This document shows, piece by piece, positions 1 through 7,684 of a stretch of 64,000 nt of DNA. Source of the DNA: an uncultured Pseudomonadota bacterium (GTDB lineage Bacteria; Myxococcota_A; UBA796; GCA-2862545); contig CAJXTB010000001.1 in assembly GCA_913061235.1 (NCBI GenBank), positions 1-64,000 on the forward strand, in the 5' to 3' direction. Under the pieces are notes generated by a model, which had not been told where the DNA came from, did not search any database, and saw only the letters and a list, made by a program, of their open reading frames with translations. The stretch's first letter is position 1; each line of letters opens with the position of its first letter. The position numbers and the translations under genes were made by a program.

Positions 1-325
1 GCTTCAGCTCTATATTTCCATTGGAATCATCACTTGATTCGACCATTCATATTCTACTCGAATTTCAAAGACCGACCTAGCACCGAGGTGCTTCGGGTTG
101 TCTCGCTCAAGGAATCAATCAGGCCCGGTTGACTGTCGCCATCCGACCCCGTTGGGTTATCCCTTGAAGCGCCGCCTATTTAACAGGCCCTCGAAGACCG
201 TCCACAAAATCGGCCACGTTTTTCGCGTTCCTTGAGTCTCCAGCAGCGCCAACCACGCTGTTCTGTCGGAGGAACGGGATCAGTACCGTGGTCCCCTGTA
301 GCAAATGAATTTGAGACCGGGACAG
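1..325. other. Gene-free left edge
   Basis: I see no convincing coding sequence here. The first 70 bases are clearly more AT-rich than the rest of the window and hold a small perfect palindrome (TTCCATTGGAA). A weak hairpin, AGCACC-GA-GGTGCT, lies near 82-95. Neither is followed by a T-run that would make it a good terminator. It may be the 3' side of the minus-strand barrel gene or the promoter zone of a gene left of the window. Confidence 0.4.
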
Positions 326-1327
326 CTACCAACGGAACGTCGCGCAGAGGTGTTGCCCCGGGCCGTGAGTGGGTGACAGGTCAGGTGCTCCGGAAAAGCG
401 GGTCGGCCGTCCAAGGAAGGTCTGCTGCCATTCCAACGCGATGTCGACACTCCTGTTCACCGAGACGATGGCACCGCCCCTCATAGAGACGTGCCATCCG
501 GCTGACGGTACCCGCACGCCATCCAGGCGGTCATCTCCCCTACGCATGGCCGACACTCGTGTAGAAATGGCAACGGGCCCCACCTGAAGCAAGGCACCAC
601 CGTCCATTCCGACCCCATCGGCCCAATCTGAACGTCCGTCTGATGCCCTCGGACCGGTAGGCAACGACACATCGGCGAATAGGCCCGTCTGGAGACGGAG
701 GGCTCCAAACTGTCTTCGGAACCGGACGGCCGGAAGGAACTCCGACGCACCTGTTCCCACGGCAAGGTCGGAACCTACGGGAGCACCGCTCTGCGTGGCC
801 GATGGCATACGAGTCCCAATCGGCAGCTGATAGGCCATCTCGGCTGTCAGACTGGACATCGGCAACGCAGACGCCCACAGTTCTGTCCGAGCGCCCAGTG
901 TTGCAGCCCCAATCCCTAGTAGGGATTGGTCATCTGCGGTGAGACGCACGGTCTTTAGAGACGCGAACACTTCTACACGAGAAACCAAGCCCACACGCAG
1001 GGAGGTGGTGAGGGCATCCATGAGCATCGGACGGGTCCACTCGTCTCGGCGGCCACTCGCATCAAACCCACCGTCAGCTCGGTGGTGGTTCCACCCAACA
1101 GCAGCCTCGGACCAACCTCGAGGCAAGACCATGGGACGCTCTACGGGTCGAGCGCCAAGCCATTCGCGCCGCGGATTCGCGTGGGCCTCCGGTGACAGGA
1201 CGGCCGACGACACTAGAACAACGGCCAACAACGTACTGCTAACGTGTGCATGACGGGCCTTGAGCTTCGCTATACGTCGCGACAACTCAACAATCGTTTC
1301 TGCAACGCTGACCCGGGTACCCATCAT
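326..1327 (-). CDS. Outer-membrane beta-barrel protein (porin/transporter-like), hypothetical
   Basis: The 333-residue product has a hydrophobic N-terminal segment (about residues 30-47) ending in an Ala-x-Ala type site (SPEAHA), so export through the inner membrane is likely. The rest alternates short amphipathic strands with Gly and aromatic residues and ends in an aromatic residue (ATFRW), a pattern typical of outer-membrane barrels. I cannot name a substrate. The ATG at 1327 has a purine-rich AGGA upstream. It leaves a long n-region and overlaps the start codon of the divergent HAD gene. A TTG at 1285 would give a more normal 36-residue signal peptide. Confidence 0.6.
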   Translation of the reverse strand: MMGTRVSVAETIVELSRRIAKLKARHAHVSSTLLAVVLVSSAVLSPEAHANPRREWLGARPVERPMVLPRGWSEAAVGWNHHRADGGFDASGRRDEWTRPMLMDALTTSLRVGLVSRVEVFASLKTVRLTADDQSLLGIGAATLGARTELWASALPMSSLTAEMAYQLPIGTRMPSATQSGAPVGSDLAVGTGASEFLPAVRFRRQFGALRLQTGLFADVSLPTGPRASDGRSDWADGVGMDGGALLQVGPVAISTRVSAMRRGDDRLDGVRVPSAGWHVSMRGGAIVSVNRSVDIALEWQQTFLGRPTRFSGAPDLSPTHGPGQHLCATFRW

Positions 1328-2120
1328 GCGTCCTATCCTCGACCTCGACACTCCGACTTGCAAGCGTCTCCAAGGAGTCTTTTGCGACATCGACGATACG
1401 CTGACCCACGAAGGACGTCTCGTACCCGCGGCGTTCCTCGCCCTTCAGCACCTGCAAGATGCCGGTCTTAAGGTGGTCCCCATCACCGGACGGCCAGGAG
1501 GATGGGTGGACCAGATCGCTCGCATCTGGCCTGTAGATGGCGTTGTGGGCGAGAACGGAGGCCTTTGGTTTTACCACCACAAGGGTTCGCTCCATCGGTC
1601 ATACCTTCAGACTGAAACCGTGCGTGCAGACAACAAGCATCGATTGACGGAACTCGCAGGCCACATCCTTCGGATGGTGCCCGGGTGTGCCCTCGCCAGT
1701 GACCAGTCGTATAGGGACTTGGACCTCGCCATCGACTTTTGCGAGGACGTTCCTGCTCTAGATGACGCAGCCATCAACCGCATCGTGGCTTTGTTTGAGG
1801 AAGCAGGATGCACAGCCAAAGTCAGCAGCATTCACGTGAACGGCTGGTTCGGCGAGTTCGACAAGCTCACTGGCTGCGAGCGCTTCCTAAAGGAGCGGTA
1901 CGGCACCTCTCTCGATACCGCCACAGAGGACTGGGCCTACTTCGGTGACTCTGCAAACGATGAGCCCATGTTCAAGGCATTTCCTATCAGCGTCGGGGTC
2001 GCCAATGTGCGTGAGTTCCTCCCACGCATGACGTCGCACCCCTCATTTGTGACGCAAGGCGAAGGGGGCCACGGGTTTGCCGAGGCCATCGCCCACATCC
2101 TAGCCAATCGCGCCCGGTAG
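1326..2120 (+). CDS. HAD-IIB family phosphatase (Cof/sugar-phosphatase-like)
   Basis: This 264-residue protein is a HAD-superfamily phosphohydrolase of the IIB (Cof-type cap) class. Motif I is DIDDT at residues 21-25, with the nucleophile Asp21 and general acid Asp23. A Thr-Gly-Arg (ITGRPGG) follows as motif II, then the class-typical GENGG, and late in the protein GDSANDEPMF as the Mg-binding motif IV. The family removes phosphate from sugar phosphates or similar small metabolites in the cytoplasm; mannosyl-3-phosphoglycerate and trehalose-6-phosphate phosphatases are relatives, but the substrate cannot be read here. The ATG at 1326 precedes the conserved core by 20 residues and has no clear ribosome site. 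Its 3' end overlaps the convergent dehydrogenase by 21 bp. Confidence 0.8.
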   Translation: MRPILDLDTPTCKRLQGVFCDIDDTLTHEGRLVPAAFLALQHLQDAGLKVVPITGRPGGWVDQIARIWPVDGVVGENGGLWFYHHKGSLHRSYLQTETVRADNKHRLTELAGHILRMVPGCALASDQSYRDLDLAIDFCEDVPALDDAAINRIVALFEEAGCTAKVSSIHVNGWFGEFDKLTGCERFLKERYGTSLDTATEDWAYFGDSANDEPMFKAFPISVGVANVREFLPRMTSHPSFVTQGEGGHGFAEAIAHILANRAR

Positions 2121-3044
2121 GCGTTCGCCTACCTGCCAGGCCGTGAGGTTGGCCGCAACCTCACGGGCAACACGCATTCCAAGATCGTGCGTGTACCCAG
2201 CGGAATGCGGCGTCAGAATCACGCCCGAGTGCCGGCTGTTCAGTGCCAAGTCAGGATGAGGCTCAGCGGGAAAGACATCACTCGCTAGCCCTCTAAGGCG
2301 TCCCGATTCAACCATCTGGACAGCCGCCGCAAGGTCCAGCAAAGGACCGCGAGCGGTGTTCACCACAACCGCATGCGACGGCAGCTGCTCCAGTCGCTGC
2401 CTGTCCAGAATCCCCACACTAGAGCCGGTCAAGGAGCAGTGCAGGGTGACGAAATCAGCGTGTGGGAGCGAATCATCTAAGTCGGCTTTTGTGATGCCCG
2501 CTGGAGACTGATTGGGGTCGACACCGAGAACAGACGCGCCAAGCACCGTCAGAATCTGAGCGACGCGTTGGCCTATGACTCCCAACCCGACCACAACAAC
2601 CGTTGCTCCAGACAGTCCACGGGGAGCCAGCGCTTCCAGCTCACCCCGCGCCCAACGCCCTTGCTGAGCAGCCACTCCCAGGGCGGGTACCTGTCTCATT
2701 AGAGACGTCCCCAACGCCAAGGCCTGTTCGACAACGGCATCCCGCCGCGCTTCGGGGCAACGTGCGACGACGACTCCCCTACTGCGGCAAGCCTGCACAT
2801 CAATGTGGTCGTACCCACTCGTCGTGGTCAACACGAGCTCACCGGAAAACCGGTCGAGGACAGCCCCATCGACGCAGACCTTGCTCGGTACCACCAGAGC
2901 CCGAATGCCGGCCATATCTCCTGGAGAAGACCGTTCCTCTCGAAGAGACCAAGTCAGCCCCAGTCGATGAGAGGCGTCCCGCTCAAGCTTGAGAGCCGCA
3001 TCCGTTTCATAAGCGGTTCTCCCCCACCGTAGTACATCGGTCAT
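2100..3044 (-). CDS. D-2-hydroxyacid dehydrogenase, NAD-dependent
   Basis: The 314-residue product belongs to the D-isomer-specific 2-hydroxyacid dehydrogenases, which interconvert 2-keto acids and D-2-hydroxy acids using NAD(P)H. The central Rossmann segment carries GLGVIG. Downstream are the catalytic Arg in NTARGPL, a Glu in the DVFPAEPHP segment, and the catalytic His in TPHSAGYT. The length is normal for the family. Phosphoglycerate dehydrogenase (serine synthesis) and glyoxylate/hydroxypyruvate reductase share this layout, and no C-terminal ACT domain is present, so the substrate stays open. It is divergent from radA, with 96 bp between the start codons. Confidence 0.85.
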   Translation of the reverse strand: MTDVLRWGRTAYETDAALKLERDASHRLGLTWSLREERSSPGDMAGIRALVVPSKVCVDGAVLDRFSGELVLTTTSGYDHIDVQACRSRGVVVARCPEARRDAVVEQALALGTSLMRQVPALGVAAQQGRWARGELEALAPRGLSGATVVVVGLGVIGQRVAQILTVLGASVLGVDPNQSPAGITKADLDDSLPHADFVTLHCSLTGSSVGILDRQRLEQLPSHAVVVNTARGPLLDLAAAVQMVESGRLRGLASDVFPAEPHPDLALNSRHSGVILTPHSAGYTHDLGMRVAREVAANLTAWQVGERLPGAIG

Positions 3045-3140
3045 TCGTCCCCCAACTGGAAATCAAACGGGCGCAGTCCCCGAAGCGGACAGCTTTTGGC
3101 ACATCGTGCGGATAGCCCGGACAGCCGAACGAGGACGACG

Positions 3141-4487
3141 ATGGCCAAGACGCGTACCCAATTCATCTGTGACCAGTGCAGCTACACCTCACCCAAGTGG
3201 CATGGAAAGTGCCCCGAATGCGGCTCATGGAGCTCCATGACCGAATCCGTCGCGCTGAAGTCTGTCGCCTCCAAGCTTGGTGGGACCGTCAAGCCAGTAC
3301 GACTTGCAGATGTCGATACGTCTGCCGGTGAACTGCGGGTTAAAACAGGGCTCAATGAGCTCGACAACGTCTTGGGCGGAGGACTTGTCGCCGGCTCTTT
3401 GGTGCTCATCGGCGGTGACCCTGGTGTGGGCAAATCCACGCTGTTGCTGATGGCTCTCGACCGCTTCGCTAGCAAAGGGGTGGACGCGCTGTATGTGAGT
3501 GGAGAGGAAAGCGTTCGGCAAGTACACCTGCGTGCTGGCCGTCTAGGAGTGACGTCGCAAAACCTTCTTCTGCTGTCAGAGACTCGCTGGGACGTCATCG
3601 AGCAAGCGTGCCGCTTCTCAAAGCCACGAGTCGTCGTCATCGACTCCGTTCAGACAATGAGCGCGCCTGATGTGTCGTCAGTACCCGGGTCTGTCTCTCA
3701 GGTCCGCGAGGTTGCCCACCGGGCAATGATCTTCGCGAAGGAGACCGGAACAGCAGTCTTCTTGGTCGGTCATGTGACAAAGAGCGGAGAGATTGCCGGT
3801 CCCAAAGTCCTGGAACACTTCGTGGACACCGTGCTGTACTTCGAAGGCGACGGCCGCTCCTCACTGCGAGTACTGCGCAGCGTGAAGAACCGATTCGGTC
3901 CAGCAGGCGAGCTGGGAATGTTCGAGATGGCAGAGCAGGGTCTGGTTGAAGTGCCTGATGCATCAGCCCGTCTCTTAGAGGAGCGGGTCAGGAACGCACC
4001 AGGCACGGCTGTTGTTGCTACGCTCGAGGGAAGCCGTCCTCTCCTTGCAGAGGTTCAAGCACTTGTCGGTCGGTCCACCCCCGCGACCCCCGCCAGAACC
4101 TGTGTCGGTGTGGACAGAGGCCGCGTGCTGATGCTCGCCGCCGTTGCAGAGAAGGCCGGTCTGTCACTGCACGACCGGGACATCTTCGTGAACGCCGCCG
4201 GAGGTGTGCGACTGCATGAACCCGCAGCGGACCTTGCGATCGTCATGGCTATCGCTAGCTCGTTGGTCGAGGTCGCCTTGGACCCGGACACGCTCTTTCT
4301 TGGAGAGCTGGGGCTCGTTGGCGAAGTCCGCAGCATCCCTCATCCCATTCAACGGCTCAAGGAAGCCGCCAGACACGGCTTCCGGCGCGCTCTTGTTCCT
4401 CCGTCTGCTGCCCGAGACGCTCCACCTGGTATTGAGTGCATTCCCGTCAAGACGTTGCGAGACGCCCTAGGTCACCTAGGAGCGTAG
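3141..4487 (+). CDS. radA: DNA repair protein RadA (Sms)
   Basis: The 448-residue protein has the full RadA layout. An N-terminal zinc finger has Cys10, Cys13, Cys24 and Cys27. A RecA-like ATPase follows with Walker A GGDPGVGKST at residues 91-100 and the RadA-specific KNRFG motif, then a Lon-protease-like C-terminal domain. RadA is a hexameric, RecA-like helicase that drives branch migration during homologous recombination and repair. I chose the ATG at 3141, which directly precedes the zinc finger and has GAGGA upstream. An in-frame ATG at 3096 would add 15 residues with no family match. It stands apart from its neighbours. Confidence 0.96.
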   Translation: MAKTRTQFICDQCSYTSPKWHGKCPECGSWSSMTESVALKSVASKLGGTVKPVRLADVDTSAGELRVKTGLNELDNVLGGGLVAGSLVLIGGDPGVGKSTLLLMALDRFASKGVDALYVSGEESVRQVHLRAGRLGVTSQNLLLLSETRWDVIEQACRFSKPRVVVIDSVQTMSAPDVSSVPGSVSQVREVAHRAMIFAKETGTAVFLVGHVTKSGEIAGPKVLEHFVDTVLYFEGDGRSSLRVLRSVKNRFGPAGELGMFEMAEQGLVEVPDASARLLEERVRNAPGTAVVATLEGSRPLLAEVQALVGRSTPATPARTCVGVDRGRVLMLAAVAEKAGLSLHDRDIFVNAAGGVRLHEPAADLAIVMAIASSLVEVALDPDTLFLGELGLVGEVRSIPHPIQRLKEAARHGFRRALVPPSAARDAPPGIECIPVKTLRDALGHLGA

Positions 4488-4571
4488 GTCGCAACCGAAC
4501 CGAACGCGGACAGGCTATGGCACATCGGCCGCTTGTCACGTGTTCTCCGCGGCAACCGCCGGAGCCTGTTC

Positions 4572-5411
4572 ATGCCCCACAAAGCACTCATCGCTGTTCT
4601 CGCTTCACTGACCGTGTCCTCGGCTTGGGCCGCACCGGCGTTGGTGACCACAACGCGGGGAAGTGTTGTACTCGTCCGACAAGGTGAGTCCACCCCTGCA
4701 CCAGCCCCCCCCTTCATTCTAGAAGACGGCGCCTCGCTGACTCTTGGTGATGAAGCTCTGGTCGTTGTGCTCTTCGAGGGCTCCGCAACGCAGCTGCACG
4801 GTCCCCGCGAAGTCGGACAAGATGACTTGAAGACCCGCGAAGCGGCCCCAGCGACACGGACCTCCACTCTAGAGACCCTTCTGACGGCACGCACTCAGAC
4901 GTCCCGTGCTGGCGCATCCCGTGCCGGCGGTACACAGATGCACCTCACACGCCCAGTTCCTGGCGCTCAAGTTGTAGCGATTCCGTACATCGCGTGGCGC
5001 TGTGACACCTGTCCGACCACGCAAGTCTCCTTGTATGACCTTCGCAATGACGTAGATGTCTGGACCGGAGAAGGCACATCTCTAATAGCGTACGACGGTC
5101 CTACTCTGGCCCCTGGAGCCTACTTGCTTGCCCTTGGAGACCGTGACCACGCGTTCACCGTTGTTGGGGCAGAGGACAGCCAACGCCTAGCAAGTCTTGT
5201 TGAAGCCGCTTCCGACGCCTCGGACGAGCTTGTTGGAGTCGGCGCAGACATTGCAGCACGAACCAGTATTGTTGCAGCGGTCTACCTACAGTCTGGATTC
5301 CCAAGTGAAGCGCTGTACACCATCGATCAAGCCCTCATCCAACACCCGGATGACCCGGCACTCCAGGCTCTGCGCGCGTCGTTCGAGCTTCGGGCTGGCC
5401 TGCAACCGTGA
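4572..5411 (+). CDS. Secreted FecR-like protein with C-terminal TPR-like tail
   Basis: The 279-residue product begins with a clean signal peptide (MPHKALIAVLASLTVSSAWA), so it should act in the periplasm. The next part (ALVTTTRGSVVLVRQGE, then a GASLTLGDEALVVVLF segment) resembles the beta-rich FecR domain, which in other bacteria binds or senses envelope signals. The last 60 residues are helical and TPR-like (SGFPSEALYTIDQALIQHPDDPALQALRA is the region, about residues 235-263). The ATG at 4572 has GGAG upstream. Its TGA overlaps the GTG start of the CHASE2 gene by 4 bp, so the two are very likely translated together. The FecR assignment is by pattern only. A C8 run lies inside the gene near 4705. 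Confidence 0.6.
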   Translation: MPHKALIAVLASLTVSSAWAAPALVTTTRGSVVLVRQGESTPAPAPPFILEDGASLTLGDEALVVVLFEGSATQLHGPREVGQDDLKTREAAPATRTSTLETLLTARTQTSRAGASRAGGTQMHLTRPVPGAQVVAIPYIAWRCDTCPTTQVSLYDLRNDVDVWTGEGTSLIAYDGPTLAPGAYLLALGDRDHAFTVVGAEDSQRLASLVEAASDASDELVGVGADIAARTSIVAAVYLQSGFPSEALYTIDQALIQHPDDPALQALRASFELRAGLQP

Positions 5412-6937
5412 GCACAGGGTCCGAGACCGGTCTGCCAGAGGACGAGCCCACCCAAGAGGTTGAACCCCCCGTCGAACCCACCTCCACCGACTCGACACAA
5501 GCCACCCCGATTCCGCATGCCGCTGCAGCTGAGGTAGGCAATCGTCAGAGCGACCCCTGGGGATTCCTCGTTCGAGCGCTGGCGTACGAGACTCTCGTCG
5601 TGGTTGTCACAGCTGCCAGCGTAGCCGCATTGCTATTTCTGGCCTCGCTACTTCTGTTTCGTGGCCAACTTCAAGATGTCTACCTACGCCTTCGAGGTCC
5701 GGCCCCCATCAGCGCCGAAGTCTCGCTTGTGACCGTGGGACCAGAGGCACTGTACCTCTTCAATCCGGCAGACCCACATCCGAACGAGACACCACGGGAA
5801 CTGCTGGCCGAGCTCGTGACCTTCTTGGATGCCGCCGGTGCGAGTGTCGTCGTTCTCGACTTCTTGATGGACCAACCCGCCACCGGCGACGACCTGCTCG
5901 CCGCAGCCTCTCTCACGCACGGGTCCGTCATTGCCGCAGAACGATTCGAGATCACGGAACCTGCAAGCGGACGGGTGTTCACACCAGGCATCCCACCTGT
6001 GCTCGAGTCGGCCATGGGGTCCGGCTTTGCGAACTTTCAAGAGGAACCCAGCACCTGGCTTGGCAGTGAGTTGTTGGTCCGACGTCTCCCCCTGTTGCGG
6101 ACAACGGACCGTGCCCATCTCTCGGGGCCCTGGCCGCTGAACCAGGTTGGTGCCAAACAGGACATCGACGAAATCGTACCAGCCCTGTCGCTAGCCGCGG
6201 CATGGCGACATCGAGCACTTCAACGCGACCCTAGCGCCAAACAAGAATCGCTCACCCGACTCTTGCAGGACCAATGCACACCAGCTCCGCTTCAGTGCGA
6301 GGTACGCATGGCGGACCTGGGCCTGCCCGAGGTACCCCTGGACTTGTCCGAGCCTCACGACATCAACTTCAGAGGTCCAGAGGGTGGAGACGGCCTTGTG
6401 ACAGTGGATGCCGCTCGAATCCTTCGGGTTCTCGCTGGCACGGCATTGCTCAAGCAGCTTGGGCAGAACGGTCCTGTTGACGTGCCCGAAGACCTACGCG
6501 CGCAGCTCGAGGGTCGTGTGGTGGTGGTAGGTCGCGTAGACGTTCACTCGGACGGCACAAGTGACCGCTTCGCCACGCCATACTCACTTCCCCTTCAGGC
6601 AAACGCCGACATGAGCGGTCCCCGCATCCACGCCCATGCCATCGACACTCTGTTGAGTGGCCGCCACATCCGGCACAGCGGTGGGTGGCTCGCGTGGCTA
6701 CTGGCACTGGGAGTCAGCGGCGGCGTGCTCGTCTCCTACACTCGGCTGACGGACACCAAACATGGCGCTGTCTGGCTTGCAATCACAGCCGGAGTGTTGA
6801 CCCTCGGTTTCGTGATCTTCCGAATCTCAGATGGGTTCGTCGTGGACCTCGGTCCAGTCGTCGCAGCCTGTCTGGTTCCTACCGTCATCCTGCACCTTCG
6901 CGGATGGGTTCGCGATCAGGCCGGACTGCCGCGATAG
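5408..6937 (+). CDS. CHASE2-domain membrane protein
   Basis: This 509-residue protein has an acidic, Pro/Thr-rich cytoplasmic N terminus of about 50 residues and one transmembrane helix at about 60-85. A large extracytoplasmic CHASE2-type domain follows, with the hallmark stretch of helix plus AGASVVVLDFLMDQP. Three closely spaced transmembrane helices at the C terminus start near residue 430 (WLAWLLALGVSGGVLVSY is the first). CHASE2 is a sensory domain usually attached to kinases, cyclases or phosphodiesterases. Here no output domain follows, so the signal must pass to a partner. It starts with GTG inside the stop of the FecR-like gene and is 36 bp upstream of the CsgG-like gene. Confidence 0.75.
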   Translation: MSTGSETGLPEDEPTQEVEPPVEPTSTDSTQATPIPHAAAAEVGNRQSDPWGFLVRALAYETLVVVVTAASVAALLFLASLLLFRGQLQDVYLRLRGPAPISAEVSLVTVGPEALYLFNPADPHPNETPRELLAELVTFLDAAGASVVVLDFLMDQPATGDDLLAAASLTHGSVIAAERFEITEPASGRVFTPGIPPVLESAMGSGFANFQEEPSTWLGSELLVRRLPLLRTTDRAHLSGPWPLNQVGAKQDIDEIVPALSLAAAWRHRALQRDPSAKQESLTRLLQDQCTPAPLQCEVRMADLGLPEVPLDLSEPHDINFRGPEGGDGLVTVDAARILRVLAGTALLKQLGQNGPVDVPEDLRAQLEGRVVVVGRVDVHSDGTSDRFATPYSLPLQANADMSGPRIHAHAIDTLLSGRHIRHSGGWLAWLLALGVSGGVLVSYTRLTDTKHGAVWLAITAGVLTLGFVIFRISDGFVVDLGPVVAACLVPTVILHLRGWVRDQAGLPR

Positions 6938-6973
6938 TCTAGGGTGTTGTCCGCTGACCGACTGGGAGACTTT

Positions 6974-7681
6974 GTGTTTCGAGCCTTACTGTTCTGCTTG
7001 CTAGCCATCGCTCCCCGACTGTCCCAGGCGGCTGACGGAGCCGTCGCGGTACTGTACTTCGACAATCAGGGGAACGCCGACCTCGAGCCGCTCAAGGTTG
7101 GCCTTGCCCAAATGCTCATCACGGACCTCCAACAAGCTGGCGACATTCCGGTTGTAGAACGCGCCCGAATTCAGGCGGTGTTGGACGAGCTTGAGCTCGG
7201 TCACAACGGGATGGCTGACCCCACGACTGCCGCTCGCATTGGCAAGCTGCTCGGAGCCGAGTGGCTGGTGTTGGGCTCCTACTTCGACCTCATGGGAACA
7301 CTCCGCGTCGACACTCGCGTGGTTCGGGTCGAGACGGGAGAAATCGTACACACCGCCGGACAAGCCAAGCCGCGAGAGCGCTTTCAAGCGATTGAAGATG
7401 CCTTGGCGACCGAACTCATTGCAGGTCTACGCGCACTCCACGAACAGCCCAACTCGGTGCAGCCTGAGCAGACACGCTCTGGAGACGGCGCCTCGACCGC
7501 CCCCACAGACGTCGTCACACCCGATGCGGACGCCATGGCAGCCGCAGTGCATTTTTCAGAGGGTCTCATTGCACTAGACCAGCACGACTCTGCCCGTGCA
7601 CGAGATGCCTTCACCGCATCGGTCGCAGCAGACCCAACCCTGACGGATGCCCAAACCCAGCTCGCCGCACTTGAGCTGTAG
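6974..7681 (+). CDS. CsgG/FlgO-like secreted protein with TPR tail
   Basis: The 235-residue product has a signal peptide ending near LSQAADG. It is followed by VAVLYFDNQGN, a conserved helix (MLITDLQQAGDIPVVERARI) and GAEWLVLGSYF, the pattern shared by CsgG (curli secretion pore), FlgO and TolB-like N-terminal domains. No lipobox Cys is present. The last 45 residues look like one TPR (SEGLIALDQHDSARARDAF). I chose the GTG at 6974, which has GGGAG about 6 bp upstream and gives a normal signal peptide; an in-frame GTG lies at 6944. It sits 3 bp before the CHAT gene, so the two are probably cotranslated. A link to outer-membrane assembly or sensing is inference. Confidence 0.65.
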   Translation: MFRALLFCLLAIAPRLSQAADGAVAVLYFDNQGNADLEPLKVGLAQMLITDLQQAGDIPVVERARIQAVLDELELGHNGMADPTTAARIGKLLGAEWLVLGSYFDLMGTLRVDTRVVRVETGEIVHTAGQAKPRERFQAIEDALATELIAGLRALHEQPNSVQPEQTRSGDGASTAPTDVVTPDADAMAAAVHFSEGLIALDQHDSARARDAFTASVAADPTLTDAQTQLAALEL

Positions 7682-7684
7682 GTC

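Noticed and set aside
4533-4571. Upstream start for the FecR-like protein
   Set aside because: It would put 13 charged residues before the signal peptide; the ATG at 4572 has GGAG in place and gives a clean signal.
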